Below, piece after piece: positions 45,701 through 57,353 of a stretch of DNA of 64,000 nt; position 1 is the first letter of the stretch, and each line of letters starts with the position of its first letter. The position numbers were made by a program, and so were the translations under genes. The notes below the pieces were generated by a model. The model did no database searches. It was not told the origin of the DNA and saw only the letters and a program-made list of their open reading frames with translations. Where the stretch lies: positions 1-64,000 of the forward strand of contig CAJNOJ010000247.1 of the NCBI GenBank assembly GCA_905250025.1, read 5' to 3'. Source of the DNA: Adineta ricciae (taxonomy: Eukaryota > Rotifera > Eurotatoria > Adinetida > Adinetidae).

Positions 45701-46283
45701 ATTCCACTGCGCTTTCATCTCAATCCAAGGAAAAGCTTTCATTCCTCTTTACAACGAATCACTACGCTCTATCAAAAAAGTTTACAATATGCCATGCATA
45801 TTGCTCCACAGTTTGCACCACCACCATCCACTTATTTAGACATCGTTTTCAATTTCAAGGCTAATTCTAACGGAAAACACAGTTTTAATACAATTCGATT
45901 TCCAAATGCTCAACTACAACAAATCCCTCATCTTTCACATCAAAATGAAGGCTTTGATAATCACCTTGTTTCATCAAAATTTGATTTCTCTTTAACATTC
46001 ATTCATGATGAGCAGCTCAACACTCTCCAATATCAAGTCCATGCATCAGCTCATGTTTTCGATCAATCGACAACACAACAGCTATCTCAACGATTTCAAC
46101 GCCTCACCCATCAACTATTTACTTCCTTCGATCTCAACATCCAACCCATCTATCAGCTTTCCATCATTCTACCTCATGAACATGCCCTTCTCAAACACTT
46201 TCACCCCCTACAAACTCACTCTCAAAAGCCCACTTCGACAACAATCCCACACCTGTTCATTCAACAAGCCATAAAAAATCCTC
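42741..46283 (+). CDS. NRPS middle part (contig copy Y)
   Basis: Exons 42741-43421, 43468-44022 and 44166-46283, same intron sites as copy X. It begins in KTGDYGRMEVKSGELKFV of adenylation domain 1 and holds thiolation (SLHGTSLLF), condensation (HHIAFDG, IGMFVNTLPIVI), the degenerate condensation-like domain (HPCIVHV here) and the first ~25 residues of adenylation domain 2 (IPHLFIQQAIKNP). It differs from copy X by scattered substitutions and keeps all frames. Confidence 0.72.
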
Positions 46284-46284
46284 N
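46284..46284. other. Contig join (single N) inside the NRPS
   Basis: Falls inside adenylation domain 2. The middle of that domain (equivalent of 38200-38960, including its substrate-pocket motifs) is absent from the whole window. Confidence 0.85.
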
Positions 46285-49200
46285 AATGTCATCTGTTGAA
46301 TACGTATGGTCCTGCCGAGATCACGGAAACGGCGACATGTTATGAAGTGAATCGTGATGAAGTGAGTGAGATGATATCGATTCCGATTGGTCGTCCGTTG
46401 AGTGGTTATCGGGTGTTCGTTGTTGATGAATATGGACAGGAAGTGGTGCCTGGTGAGCAAGGTGAAATAGTGGTGGGAGGTGTGGGTGTGTTTGGTGGAT
46501 ACTATGGGCGAGAAGAGTTGAGTAAGGAGGTGATGATGGAAGTGGAAGGTGATCTGTGTTATAAGACGGGTGATTATGGTCGAATAGAGGTGAAGAACGG
46601 TGAGTTGAAGTTTGTTGGAAGAAAAGACTTTCAGATCAAACTTCGAGGACAACGGATCGAATTATCCATGATCGAATCGATTATTCTACAATCATCAGGT
46701 GATGTTTTGAATTGTGTAGTCATTAAAGAAGATTCACCAAACGACAGCTATTTATGCGCTTACATAAAAATAAAAGAATGTTTAAACAAAAAGAATATCG
46801 AAGACATAGTAGTAAGATATTGTCGCAATCAATTGGCTTCGTACATGACACCGTCGAAATGGTACTTTGTACCTGACCTACCGTTAAATGCGAATGGTAA
46901 AATTGATCGACAAAAGTTGTCATCTGTTTCTGAAGTTACTGATTTCACATCTGCTTCTGCGCCAACCATGCAATTGTCACCTTTGGAAAAGAAACTCGAA
47001 GATATATTTATTCGTTCGTTTGGTTTGAAGACTCTGCCCGACGTATCAAAATCGTTTGGAGAATTAGGTGGAACATCTTTGGGGGCGATGCACGCATTGA
47101 TTCTGATTCGACAAGAAATATATGAGCAGATGGATATTAGTCTTCTCTTTGCAAATCCGTCCATACGTCAGTTGGCTACAGTATTAGAACCTCTTTTAAC
47201 AAGACGTTCGAAATTCGTTGAAATGGCGAAAGAAGATGAGGAGAACTTTTCCATTCGGCCTATATCATCATGGGTGATTGAAACACTAGGTATTCTTTTA
47301 CTTGCGTGGCTGTGGATATGGCCATTCTATGCCATTGCTCACTTGGATATTTATTTTTTTCGTTTGTTCTTAATTCCTTTGATACATTTATTACAATATC
47401 CTTTATGTATTACACTGCTGCGTGGATCAGTTTTACGTGGTCGTGATGCTCTATATTCATGTAAGTATTATCGCTTATGGTTCTTACGGCATCAATGGTC
47501 TCTGACTAGATACTGGTTAGGATACTTATATGGAACTCGATTTTATAACATTTACCTTCGTCTATGTGGAGCGCGTGTTAGTAATCGAGCTCATATCTAT
47601 ACTAGTTATATTGATGCACCTTGGCTAATTGAAATAGGCGATTTTAGCTACATTGGTGAAGAAGTCGTTCTCTCATCGATTAGCTATCATGATCGTATTT
47701 GTGAATTGCATGAAATTCACATTGGATCGTATTGTTCAGTTGCAGCAAGAAGCGTTTTACATGATCGAGTCGACATGCATGATAGAGTATATGTAGCGCC
47801 ATTAACATCAATCACCGGTCGAGTTCTTAGCAATGACGAAACTGTTGTCGAATCCTCAAGTGCATCGCATCTCGATTATTCGATACCTCAACTGATTATG
47901 ATTCTACTACTAATATCTATACATTCGTTGGTTGTAGAGATCAGCTGGTATATAATAGCTAGGATATCAGTATGCTGGTTTAGTTGGTTGATTGTTAATG
48001 CAAGTGTTGGCTTGCTTCTCCTTCGTTTCCTCGTGGGTAACGTGGAAGAAAACTTCTCTCACTCGATAAACTCCTGGCCATTTTTTCGTCGATTTTGGTT
48101 GCGTCGTCTGGTTATCCATTCGTTCCATCCATGTTTCTCAACTATTTTTGATGGATTCAATTCTTTGACTCCGCGAATTCTTCGTTGGTTGGGCGCCACG
48201 ATTGATAATCGAAATATTGAAATAGCAGATTTCGTTCCACTTCTTTCGATTCCCTCAAATCTTCTAACAATTCAATCAGATGTGACAACAACATCTGAGA
48301 TTTGTTTTGTGCCGTATGATATTACAATTAATAGTCAATGTATCGTTAATGGTCGAACTCAAATAAATCGTGGGGTTTTTCTTGGAAACAACTCTCTTCT
48401 TCAATCAGGCCTTTCTATTCCCGACAATGTTTTGACTGGATCGTTGACACGACTTGATTCTAAAACAATTATGCACGCTGGTGACATTCTTCTAGGTGTT
48501 CCTGCTCAACCAATGCCATTCACTTTATCATATGCCAACGAAACACGGAAGGTTTCCAATGATTTTCAACGAATAGCCTGCGAACTCACCTATTTCGTTT
48601 TACTTGATCTTTTATTGGATACATTCGTCACATCCAATATTCTTCGATTCCTGCTAACGGTGCCGATATTTATGGTAATCCATTCGTTTACTATTTGTAT
48701 AGTGTACTTCTATTTAATGAAGAATTCTACTTCGACGATAACACTAGCAATGATACTTTATTCTCAGTACACGAAATACACTGGGCAGCTTTTAGGTGGC
48801 ACACAGTGGCTCGTTTTTCTTCTTCGTCGATTTGGTGCACAGATTGGCAATGATGTTATTATTGATGAAATGAATTCCTTATACGATGTTCATTTAATCA
48901 CGATCGGTGATCACGCTCGTTTATCATCGACATGTCAAATACAGGTAGGAAATTTCCTTTTATAACATCGTCTCGTCGCATTTTTTTGTATAAAAATATA
49001 GTGCCATACATTTGAGCATCGTCATCTGAAACTTCGTCCGGTCAACATTGGTTCGAATTGCATTATCAAAGAGATGGCATTCGTGTTACCCGGTGTTGAA
49101 TTTCACGGTCATAATTACTTGTATCCATGTTCACTTGCTTTACCACATGATCAGTTTCTACGTCATACAGATTGGTGTGGATCACCAACAAAACGCTTGA

Positions 49201-49704
49201 TTGTTCATTATGGAATAGAACCACCACGGTTCATTCTTGCTAAACAGCAATCATCCATTGATAAATACGATGTTATTGTTGCACGCACCGATGATGACAT
49301 TCTCACCCTTTATTTTGGAGACAATGGCTGGATGAGCTGGCAGTCTGGACTTAATTTACGACAACCCTATCGGCCAAACGACATTTACATTCGCCTGTTC
49401 TTTACAGCTTTCTTATGTAATACTACGCCGAAACGTATTCTGGCTGTTGGTCTGGGAGGTGGAATATGGCCGCTACTAATTCGACACTATTTTTCTGCAG
49501 TTATTATTGATGTTGTTGAAATTGATCGAACAGTTATTAAATTAGCAACAGAGTTTTTCGGACTCGCAGAACAGGCAAAGAAAAATTATTTGAATGTAGT
49601 TGAAGATGATGGCTACCATTATGTGACTGAAACAGCGCATCGATATGATCTAATTTTTATTGATGCATTTGTGGAAGATAACATTCCTACTCACATCAGT
49701 AGTC
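46285..49704 (+). CDS. NRPS 3' part: adenylation 2 end, thiolation, terminal membrane/LbH domain, start of methyltransferase domain
   Basis: Exons 46285-48944 and 49002-49704, phase 0 intron. The frame starts in NTYGPAEITE of adenylation domain 2, passes GRKDFQIKLRGQRIEL, then diverges from module 1 to NANGKIDR and thiolation LGGTSLGAM. From about 47260 come hydrophobic helices (TLGILLLAWLWIWPFYAIA) and hexapeptide-type coils (IEIGDFSYIGEEVVLSS, IHIGSYCSVAARSVLHD), the NRPS terminal domain of the TIGR02353 kind. After 49002 further coils lead into the spermidine-synthase-like domain, cut at the contig edge. Confidence 0.72.
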
Positions 49705-49705
49705 N
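49705..49705. other. Contig join (single N) inside the NRPS
   Basis: The contigs on the two sides of this pair (46285 and 49706) start with the same first bases, AATGTCATCTGTTGAATACG, as if both were cut at the same repeat boundary. Confidence 0.85.
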
Positions 49706-52700
49706 AATGTCATCTGTTGAATACGTATGGTCCTGCCGAGATCACGGAAACGGCGACATGTTATGAAGTGAATCGTGATGAAGTGAGTGAGATGATATCG
49801 ATTCCGATTGGTCGTCCGTTGAGTGGCTATCGGGTGTTCGTTGTCGACGAATATGGACAGGAAGTGGTGCCTGGTGAGCAAGGCGAAATAGTGGTGGGAG
49901 GTGTGGGTGTATTTGGTGGATACTATGGGCGAGAAGAGTTGAGTAAGGAGGTGATGATGGAAGTGGAAGGTGATCTATGTTATAAGACGGGTGATTATGG
50001 TCGAATGGAGGTGAAGAGCGGTGAGTTGAAGTTTGTTGGAAGAAAAGACTTTCAGATCAAACTTCGAGGGCAACGGATCGAATTATCCATGATCGAATCG
50101 ATTATTCTACAATCGTCCGGTGATATTTTGAATTGTGTAGTCACTAAAGAAGATTCACCAAACGACAGCTATTTATGCGCTTACATAAAGGTAAGAGAGT
50201 CTTTAAACAAAAAGAATATCGAAGATGTAGTAATAAGATATTGTCGCAATCAATTGGCTTCGTATATGACACCGTCGAAATGGTGCTTTTTACCTGACCT
50301 ACCATTAAATGCGAATGGCAAAATTGATCGACAAAAGTTGTCATCTGTTTCAGAAGTTACTGATTTCATATCTACTTCGCCGCCAACCATGGAATTGTCA
50401 CCTTTGGAAAAGAAACTAGAAGATATATTTATTCGTTCGTTTGGTTTGAAGACTCTGCCCGACGTATCGAAATCATTTGGAGAATTAGGTGGAACGTCTT
50501 TGGGGGCCATGCACGCATTGATTCTGATTCGACAAGAAATATATGAGCAGATGGATATTAGCCTTCTCTTTGCAAATCCGTCCATACGTCAGTTGGCTAC
50601 GGTATTAGAACCTCTTTTAACAAGAGATTCCAAATTCATCGAAATGGTGAAAGAAGATGACGAGAACTTTTCCATTCGACCTGTATCGTCATGGGTGATT
50701 GAAACGCTAGGTATTCTTTTACTTGCGTGGCTATGCATATGGCCATTCTATGCCATCGCTCACTTGGATATTTATTTTTTTCGTTTGTTCTTAATTCCTT
50801 TGATACATTTATTACAATATCCTTTATGTGTTACACTGCTGCGTGGATCGGTTTTACGTGGTCGTGATTCTCTATATTCATGTAAGTATTATCGCTTATG
50901 GTTCTTACGGCATCAATGGTCTCTGAATAGATACTGGTTAGGATACTTATATGGAACTCGATTTTATAACATTTACCTCCGTCTCTGTGGAGCGCGTATT
51001 AGTAATCAAGCCTATATCTATACTAGTTATATTGATGCACCTTGGTTGATTGAAATAGGTGACTTTAGCTACATTGGTGAGGATGTCGTTCTCTCATCGA
51101 TTAGCTATCATGATCGTATTTATGAATTGCATGAAATCCACATTGGATCTTATTGTTCAGTTGCAGCAAGAAGCGTTTTACATGATCGAGTCGACATGCA
51201 TGATAGAGTATATGTAGCGCCATTAACATCAATCACCGGTCGCGTTCATAGTAATGACGAGACTGTTGTCGAATCCTCAAGTGCATCACACCTCGATTAT
51301 TCGATACCTCAACTGACTATGATTCTACTACTAATATCTCTACACTCGTTGGTTGTAGAGATCAGCTGGTATATAATAGCTAGGATATCAGTATGCTGGT
51401 TCAGTTGGTCGATTATTAATGCAAGTGTTGGCTTGCTTCTCCTTCGTTTCCTAGTGGGTAACGTGGAAGAAAATTTCTCTCATTCGATAAATTCCTGGCC
51501 ATTTTTTCGTCGATTTTGGTTGCGTCGTCTGGTTATCCATTCGTTCCATCCATGCTTCTCAACCGTTTTTGATGGATTCAATTCTTTGACTCCGCGAATT
51601 CTTCGTTGGTTGGGCGCCACGACTGATAATCGAAATATTGAAATAGCAGATTTCGTTCCACTTCTTTCAATCCCCTCAAATCTTCTAACAATTCAATCAG
51701 ACGTGACAACAACATCGGAGATTTGTTTTGTGCCGTATGATATTACAATTAATAGTCAATGTATCGTTAATGGCCGAACTCAAATAAATCGTGGAGTTTT
51801 TCTTGGAAACAATTCTCTTCTTCAATCAGGTGTTTCTATTCCCGACAATGTTTTGACTGGATCGTTGACACGACTTGATTCTAAAACAATAATGCACGCT
51901 GGTGATATTCTTCTAGGTGTTCCTGCTCAACCAATGCCATTCACTTTATCAGATGCCAACGAAACACGAAAGGTTTCCAATGACTTTCAACGAATAGTCT
52001 GCGAACTCATCCATTTCGTTTTACTTGATCTTTTACTGGATACACTCGTCACCTCTAATATTCTTCAATTCCTGCTAACGGTGCCGATATTTATGGTAAT
52101 CTATTCGTTTACTATCTGTATAGTGTACTTCTATTTAATGAAGAATTCCACTTCGACGATAACACTAGCAATGATACTTTATTCTCAGTACACGAAATAC
52201 ACTGGACAGCTTTTAGGTGGCACACAATGGCTCGTTTTTCTTCTTCGTCAATTTGGTGCACAGATTGGCAATGATGTTATTATTGATGAAATGAATTCTT
52301 TATACGATGTTCATTTAGTTACGATTGGTGACCACGCTCGTTTATCACCGACATGCCAAATACAGGTAGGAAATTTCCTTTTATAACATCGTCTCTTCGC
52401 ATTTTTCTCTATAAAAATATAGTGTCATACATTTGAGCATCGTCATCTGAAACTTCGTCCGGTCAACATTGGTCCGCATTGCATTATCAAAGAGATGGCA
52501 TTCGTGTTACCCGGCGTTGAATTTCATGGCCATAATTACTTGTATCCATGTTCACTTGCTTTACCACATGATCAGTTTCTACGTCATACAGACTGGTGTG
52601 GATCACCAACAAAACGCTTGACTGTTCATTATGGAATAGAACCACCACAGTTCATTCTTGCTAAACAGCAATCATCCATTGATAAATACGATGTTATTGT

Positions 52701-53472
52701 TGCGCGCACCGATGATGACATTCTCACTCTTTATTTTGGAGACAATGGCTGGATGAGCTGGCAGTCTGGCCTTAATTTACGACAACCCTATCGGCCAAAC
52801 GACATTTATATTCGACTGTTCTTTACAGCTTTCTTATGTAAGACTACACCGAAACGTATTCTGACTGTTGGTCTGGGAGGCGGAATATGGCCGCTACTAA
52901 TTCGACACTATTTTTCTGCAGTTATTATTGATGTTGTTGAAATTGATCGAACAGTTATTAAATTAGCAACAGAGTTTTTCGGACTAGCAGAACAGGCAAA
53001 GAAAAATTATTTGAATGTGGTCGAAGATGATGGTTACCATTATGTGACTGAAACAGCGCATCGATATGATCTCATTTTTATTGATGCATTTGTGGAAGAT
53101 AACATTCCTACTCACATCAGTAGTCAACAATTTTTTCTCAATCTACGTCAAATTTTAAATGATAACGGTTGCCTTATTACAAATGTGAACGTCCCAGAAA
53201 CGATTGTCTTTGATCGAATCGTTCAAAAGCTTACTTCAGTGTTCGAGTCCAATATTCTCTTAGCTCATACAAATACAATTGAAAACGCACGTGTGATCAT
53301 TTCAGGGAGCCAGTCATCAATAGGGTTATTATCGTCACGAACAGAAGCAATTCAACAAGCAGAAATGTTTCAACTGACAACACATTTAGAGTTTAATCTG
53401 TCAAATTTGATCTCTCGCGCATATCGTGGTTTAATCTGTAACGAAAAATTGAATGAAATCAAAGAAATCTAA
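49706..53472 (+). CDS. NRPS 3' end complete: adenylation 2 end, thiolation, membrane/LbH terminal domain, spermidine-synthase-like methyltransferase
   Basis: Exons 49706-52365 and 52423-53472 (stop). Same domain order as 46285-49704 but reaching the natural end. The last ~300 residues carry a class I Rossmann methyltransferase core of the spermidine synthase family: TVGLGGGIWPLLIRHYF (SAM-loop glycines near 52872), DVVEIDRTVIKLATEFFGL (acidic residue that would hold the ribose), NVVEDDGYHYV, and YDLIFIDAF. No thioesterase or reductase domain follows, so product release is unexplained; the terminal LbH domain or the methyltransferase may end the assembly line. Several membrane helices suggest the C-terminal half is membrane-bound. 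Continuous with 54 kb onward, so this contig anchors the locus. Confidence 0.74.
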
Positions 53473-54190
53473 ACAATAAATAAAACCTATGTATTCCTAT
53501 TTATAACGAGAGACAACATAAGTCTTTTCTTTCGTTTGTAACAGTCGACGAAGAACCTTTTGTAGAATAGGAATATAGTAGATCTGAGCAGTTATTATCG
53601 TCTTTTTGTTGAACAACGTAAATGTGTTTGTCTTTATAAATGAAATCTTAAAAAAGCAAATATGACGGATGTTCTTTTGTCCATAGATGAACCGTCTGCA
53701 CGATAAGTAGCCAATTGGCTGTATGAAAGAAGAACTATTAGTCATGCATGTAGCTACTTGAAAATAATTGTATTAAAGGTAGTTCTTTGTCGTTTAATGA
53801 ATGTTTATTTTCTCTTTATGCCAACAAAAAAAAACTTTGCACATCCATTTTCCTATTTCTGTTTTGCTTTAACATAAAAATCAATTGACAATGTCTTGTT
53901 GGGTGTTATATTGTCTGTGCTACCCGTATCAATCAAGAAGAAAAACAATCGTCTACGTAACAAAGTATACATCATTTGCTCATGAGAAAAAGGCCAGAGA
54001 ATATTAATGTTGCAGCGTGTAAATCACACGTAATACTCCATCGATTCGCGAGGGGTTGAAGTAGAACTGATAAACGATGTTAGTCACACCTTCCTTACAA
54101 ACAGATATTCCCATTAGAAAAGTTTTATTTGTCGAATCGAAAATAAAAGGAACAAATCACGACTTCAAGTACGATGTGTTTGAAATGTCA
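53473..54190. other. Convergent intergenic region
   Basis: Between the NRPS stop and the oxidoreductase stop. AATAAATAAA directly follows the NRPS stop (53475-53484). No other gene or RNA recognised. Confidence 0.5.
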
Positions 54191-55252
54191 CTACAAATAA
54201 ACTGGCAATCCACTTCGCACAGACTCGTCACACGCCAAAGCGACCTGTAAACTGCTGACAGCATCTTGTAGATGTTCGGTCAAATCAAGATCATCTTGAA
54301 TGGCTTTCAACAAGTATTGTTGTTCGCGTCTGCACAATTCTTGATGATCTGGCTCGTCTTGCAAATCAATCCAAGTATCATTTTGCAAGAACTGGTTACT
54401 GTCATTCAACGCAGCATGGTGGATTCGAAGAGATTCAGCATTAGTATGCATGTCCACACTATCTGATTTTCCGTCGGCTCCAGCGTTCTTGGCAACAATA
54501 GATACACAACCTTTAGGTCCAATGACATCTTTTACGAAGAAAGCAGTTTCACTCATCATTGGACCCCAACCGGCTTCATACCAGCCGACCGATCCGTCTG
54601 CAAATCGAATTTGTAATTGTCCATAATTGTAGTTACTGTCCGGTATATCATCAGTTAATCGTGCACCAATGGCGTTGACTTGAACAGGTTTTGAACGGCT
54701 CATTTGACACATAATATCAATGTAATGCACTCCACAATCGACAATTGGACTCAAACTTTTCATTAAATTTTTATGGACTATCCACATCTGACCATGACTT
54801 TGTTGATTTAGATTCATTCTCATCACTAATGGTTTACCTAATGTTTGGGCTAATTCCACGAATTTCTTCCAGGAAGGATGATGCCGTAAGATATATCCAA
54901 CCACAAGCTTTTTTCCGGCCTTTTCAGCTGCTTCGACGACTCGTTTGGCACCTTCTACTGTATCAGCAAGCGGTTTTTCAATAAACACATGACAGCCATG
55001 CTCAAGTGCTATGATAGCCAAGGCTTCATGCGTGTCAGGATAAGTTGAAATGCAAACAACATCTGGCTTCGTGCTTTCCAAGGCAGTATTAATATCGTTG
55101 AATAAAGGATGACCACCACCTAATTTTTCGTTAAGTACGTCTTTACTTCTTCCAGTAGAAACCAATCCACAAAGTTGAATCTCTGGCAGCAGGGAATAAG
55201 CTTTGGCGTGGGCTGTACCCATATTTCCACACCCGACAATAAGAACCCGCAT
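54191..55252 (-). CDS. Gfo/Idh/MocA-family NAD(P)-dependent oxidoreductase
   Basis: The start is taken at MRVLIVGCGNMGTAHAKAY (55252), where the Rossmann strand begins; the frame runs 14 codons further upstream to 55294. Intronless, ~353 residues, normal for the family. The GxGxxG turn (GCGNMG) lies at residues 7-12, EKPLAD of the conserved EKP motif near residue 100, and the C-terminal alpha/beta domain has SPIVDCGVHYIDIM (the His-containing motif). These enzymes oxidise or reduce sugars, inositols or related alcohols; the exact substrate is unknown. No signal peptide. Divergent from the 4-alpha-glucanotransferase with ~250 bases between starts, which suggests a shared promoter region. Intronless and bacterial in look. 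Confidence 0.8.
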   Translation of the reverse strand: MRVLIVGCGNMGTAHAKAYSLLPEIQLCGLVSTGRSKDVLNEKLGGGHPLFNDINTALESTKPDVVCISTYPDTHEALAIIALEHGCHVFIEKPLADTVEGAKRVVEAAEKAGKKLVVGYILRHHPSWKKFVELAQTLGKPLVMRMNLNQQSHGQMWIVHKNLMKSLSPIVDCGVHYIDIMCQMSRSKPVQVNAIGARLTDDIPDSNYNYGQLQIRFADGSVGWYEAGWGPMMSETAFFVKDVIGPKGCVSIVAKNAGADGKSDSVDMHTNAESLRIHHAALNDSNQFLQNDTWIDLQDEPDHQELCRREQQYLLKAIQDDLDLTEHLQDAVSSLQVALACDESVRSGLPVYL

Positions 55253-55505
55253 TATGTTGAATCTATTCGAAATGAAAACAAAGATTTCATACATTCTCCA
55301 TAAGACATAGATGAGAGAATAGAGATAAAAATGAGAGATAAGAGAATGACTTTTGCGTTCTGTTCAAATTAACAATATAAATGTTATGATAGAAAGAATA
55401 AAATATGTTGTTTATGTCGACTCTCTCATGCATAAAATCACATTCGATTGTCCTACGACGTATATTCTACACTTAATCGACTCGATATACGTTGTATATC
55501 TCCTA

Positions 55506-57209
55506 ATGAGTAGTGAACGTGCATCAGGTATATTATTACACATCACAAGTTTACCAAGTCCGTACGGTATCGGCGACTTTGGTCCTGAAGCGTACAAATT
55601 CGTTGACTTTCTACATGAGACAAACCAAAAACTATGGCAAATACTACCATTAACTCCGACTGAGAAATGTTCACCCTATTCTAGTGTATCAGCATTTGCT
55701 GGCAATCCATTGTTGATTAGTCCTGATAAATTATGTGATATGAAATTATTGACGAAAGAAGATTTGATTCTACCATCTGCATATTCCTTCGATGATAAAT
55801 ATGTAAAATTTAAACATGTAACAGAATACAAACATATGATTTTGAGAAAAGCATTTGAAAATTTCAGCAACAAAAAACGCGCCAATATCATACTGAAAGA
55901 ATTTCTTCAATCCGAACATGACTGGCTTGATGATTATTCGTTATACATGACAATTAAAGAACGACAAAATAAAAAATCCTGGTCAGAATGGTCACGTGAT
56001 CTGAAATTCCATCAGAAAGACAAATTACAACAAGTGCGTGAAACACAACAGAATACAATTGCATATCATATTTTTACTCAATATATATTTCATGAACAAT
56101 GGACACATTTAAAAATCTATGCAAATCAATTAAATGTTAAACTTATCGGTGATATACCTATTTATGTTGATTATAATTCAGCGGATGTATGGTCAAATAC
56201 AGAGATATTTCAATTAGATAATAGTACATTACTTCCATCTGTTGTTTCAGGTTATCCACCGGATGACTGTAGCACAAATGGACAAAATTGGAATACACCA
56301 ATTTATAATTGGAATGATAGTTTGAAAAAGCCTGCAGTATTTAATTGGTGGATAAAACGTTTAGAAAAAACACTGCAAATGGTGGATATTGTCCGTATCG
56401 ATCATTTTCGTGGCCTTGAATCCTATTGGTCGATTCCTGTCGACGCCAATCATGTTCCCTTGCAACCAAAAGATGGTCAATGGGTAAAAGGACCGTAAGG
56501 TTTTCATTGAAATCTATCATAGTTTCTTTCGAACATTTGAATTAGAGGAGCTGAGTTTTTCCATGCTATTTTTAACGCATTAGGAAAAGACTTACCTCTC
56601 ATCGTTGAAGATCTCGGCAATATAACGAAAGAAATCGTTGAGCTACGCGAACAATTCAATCTGACGGGCATTCGAATCCTGCAATTTGCCTTTACTTTCC
56701 AACCAGACAATCTTCATCTTCCGCACAACTATCCACCGAATTGCACTGCATATACAGGCACGCATGATACTCTAACAGTTGTCGGCTGGTGGACACATCA
56801 TGCATCGAAAGAGGAGAAGAAGAACTTTCTCGAATATATTAATATTCCGATCATGCACGATGACGACGATTATGAGCAACTGGGTAATCAAGATATTGTT
56901 ATATCTTATCTAGATAAACATATCAACTGGTATTTTATACAAATGGTTTTGGCAACAGTTGCTAATCGTACTATTATCGAATTTCAAGATGTACTCGGCC
57001 TAAATAATGATTGCCGAATGAATGATCCATCATTGTGTAAGTTACCCGTGATGATTAAATGTTTTTGATGGTAATAATTTATTCGTTTAGCATCAGATCC
57101 TGATTGTGATGGTCCGCAAAATTGGGCATGGCGATTCACTTGGACAATGGTGCGTGACAAATTTCGAGAAAAATTGAAATTCTTCACGAATATTTATAAT
57201 CGGAAATAG
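55506..57209 (+). CDS. malQ: 4-alpha-glucanotransferase (amylomaltase, GH77)
   Basis: The ATG at 55506 gives MSSERASGILLHITSLPSPY, the usual GH77 start. Exons 55506-56494, 56546-57036 and 57091-57209, both introns GT-AG with matching phase. Motifs in order: WQILPLTPT, CSPYSSVSAFAGNPLLI, VKLIGDIPIYV, the nucleophile Asp in VRIDHFRGL, acid/base Glu in LIVEDLGNI, and the third Asp in YTGTHDTLTV. The end NWAWRFTWTMVRDKF is the typical C-terminal PxNWxWR block. About 530 residues, full length. It transfers alpha-1,4-glucan segments between maltodextrins, in the cytosol. Animals normally use other enzymes for glycogen, so a bacterial or algal source followed by intron gain is likely. Confidence 0.85.
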
Positions 57210-57353
57210 CTCCCGAGTTTTTCTATAAATATTGATTATTGACTTATATTTTGCATTTCTAATGTATTTTGAAATCGAATACAATAAACTATCCTTTTTT
57301 CTTCTCTTTATGCCAATATCACATCCATTTGATCACAAGTGAAAACCTTCGTT

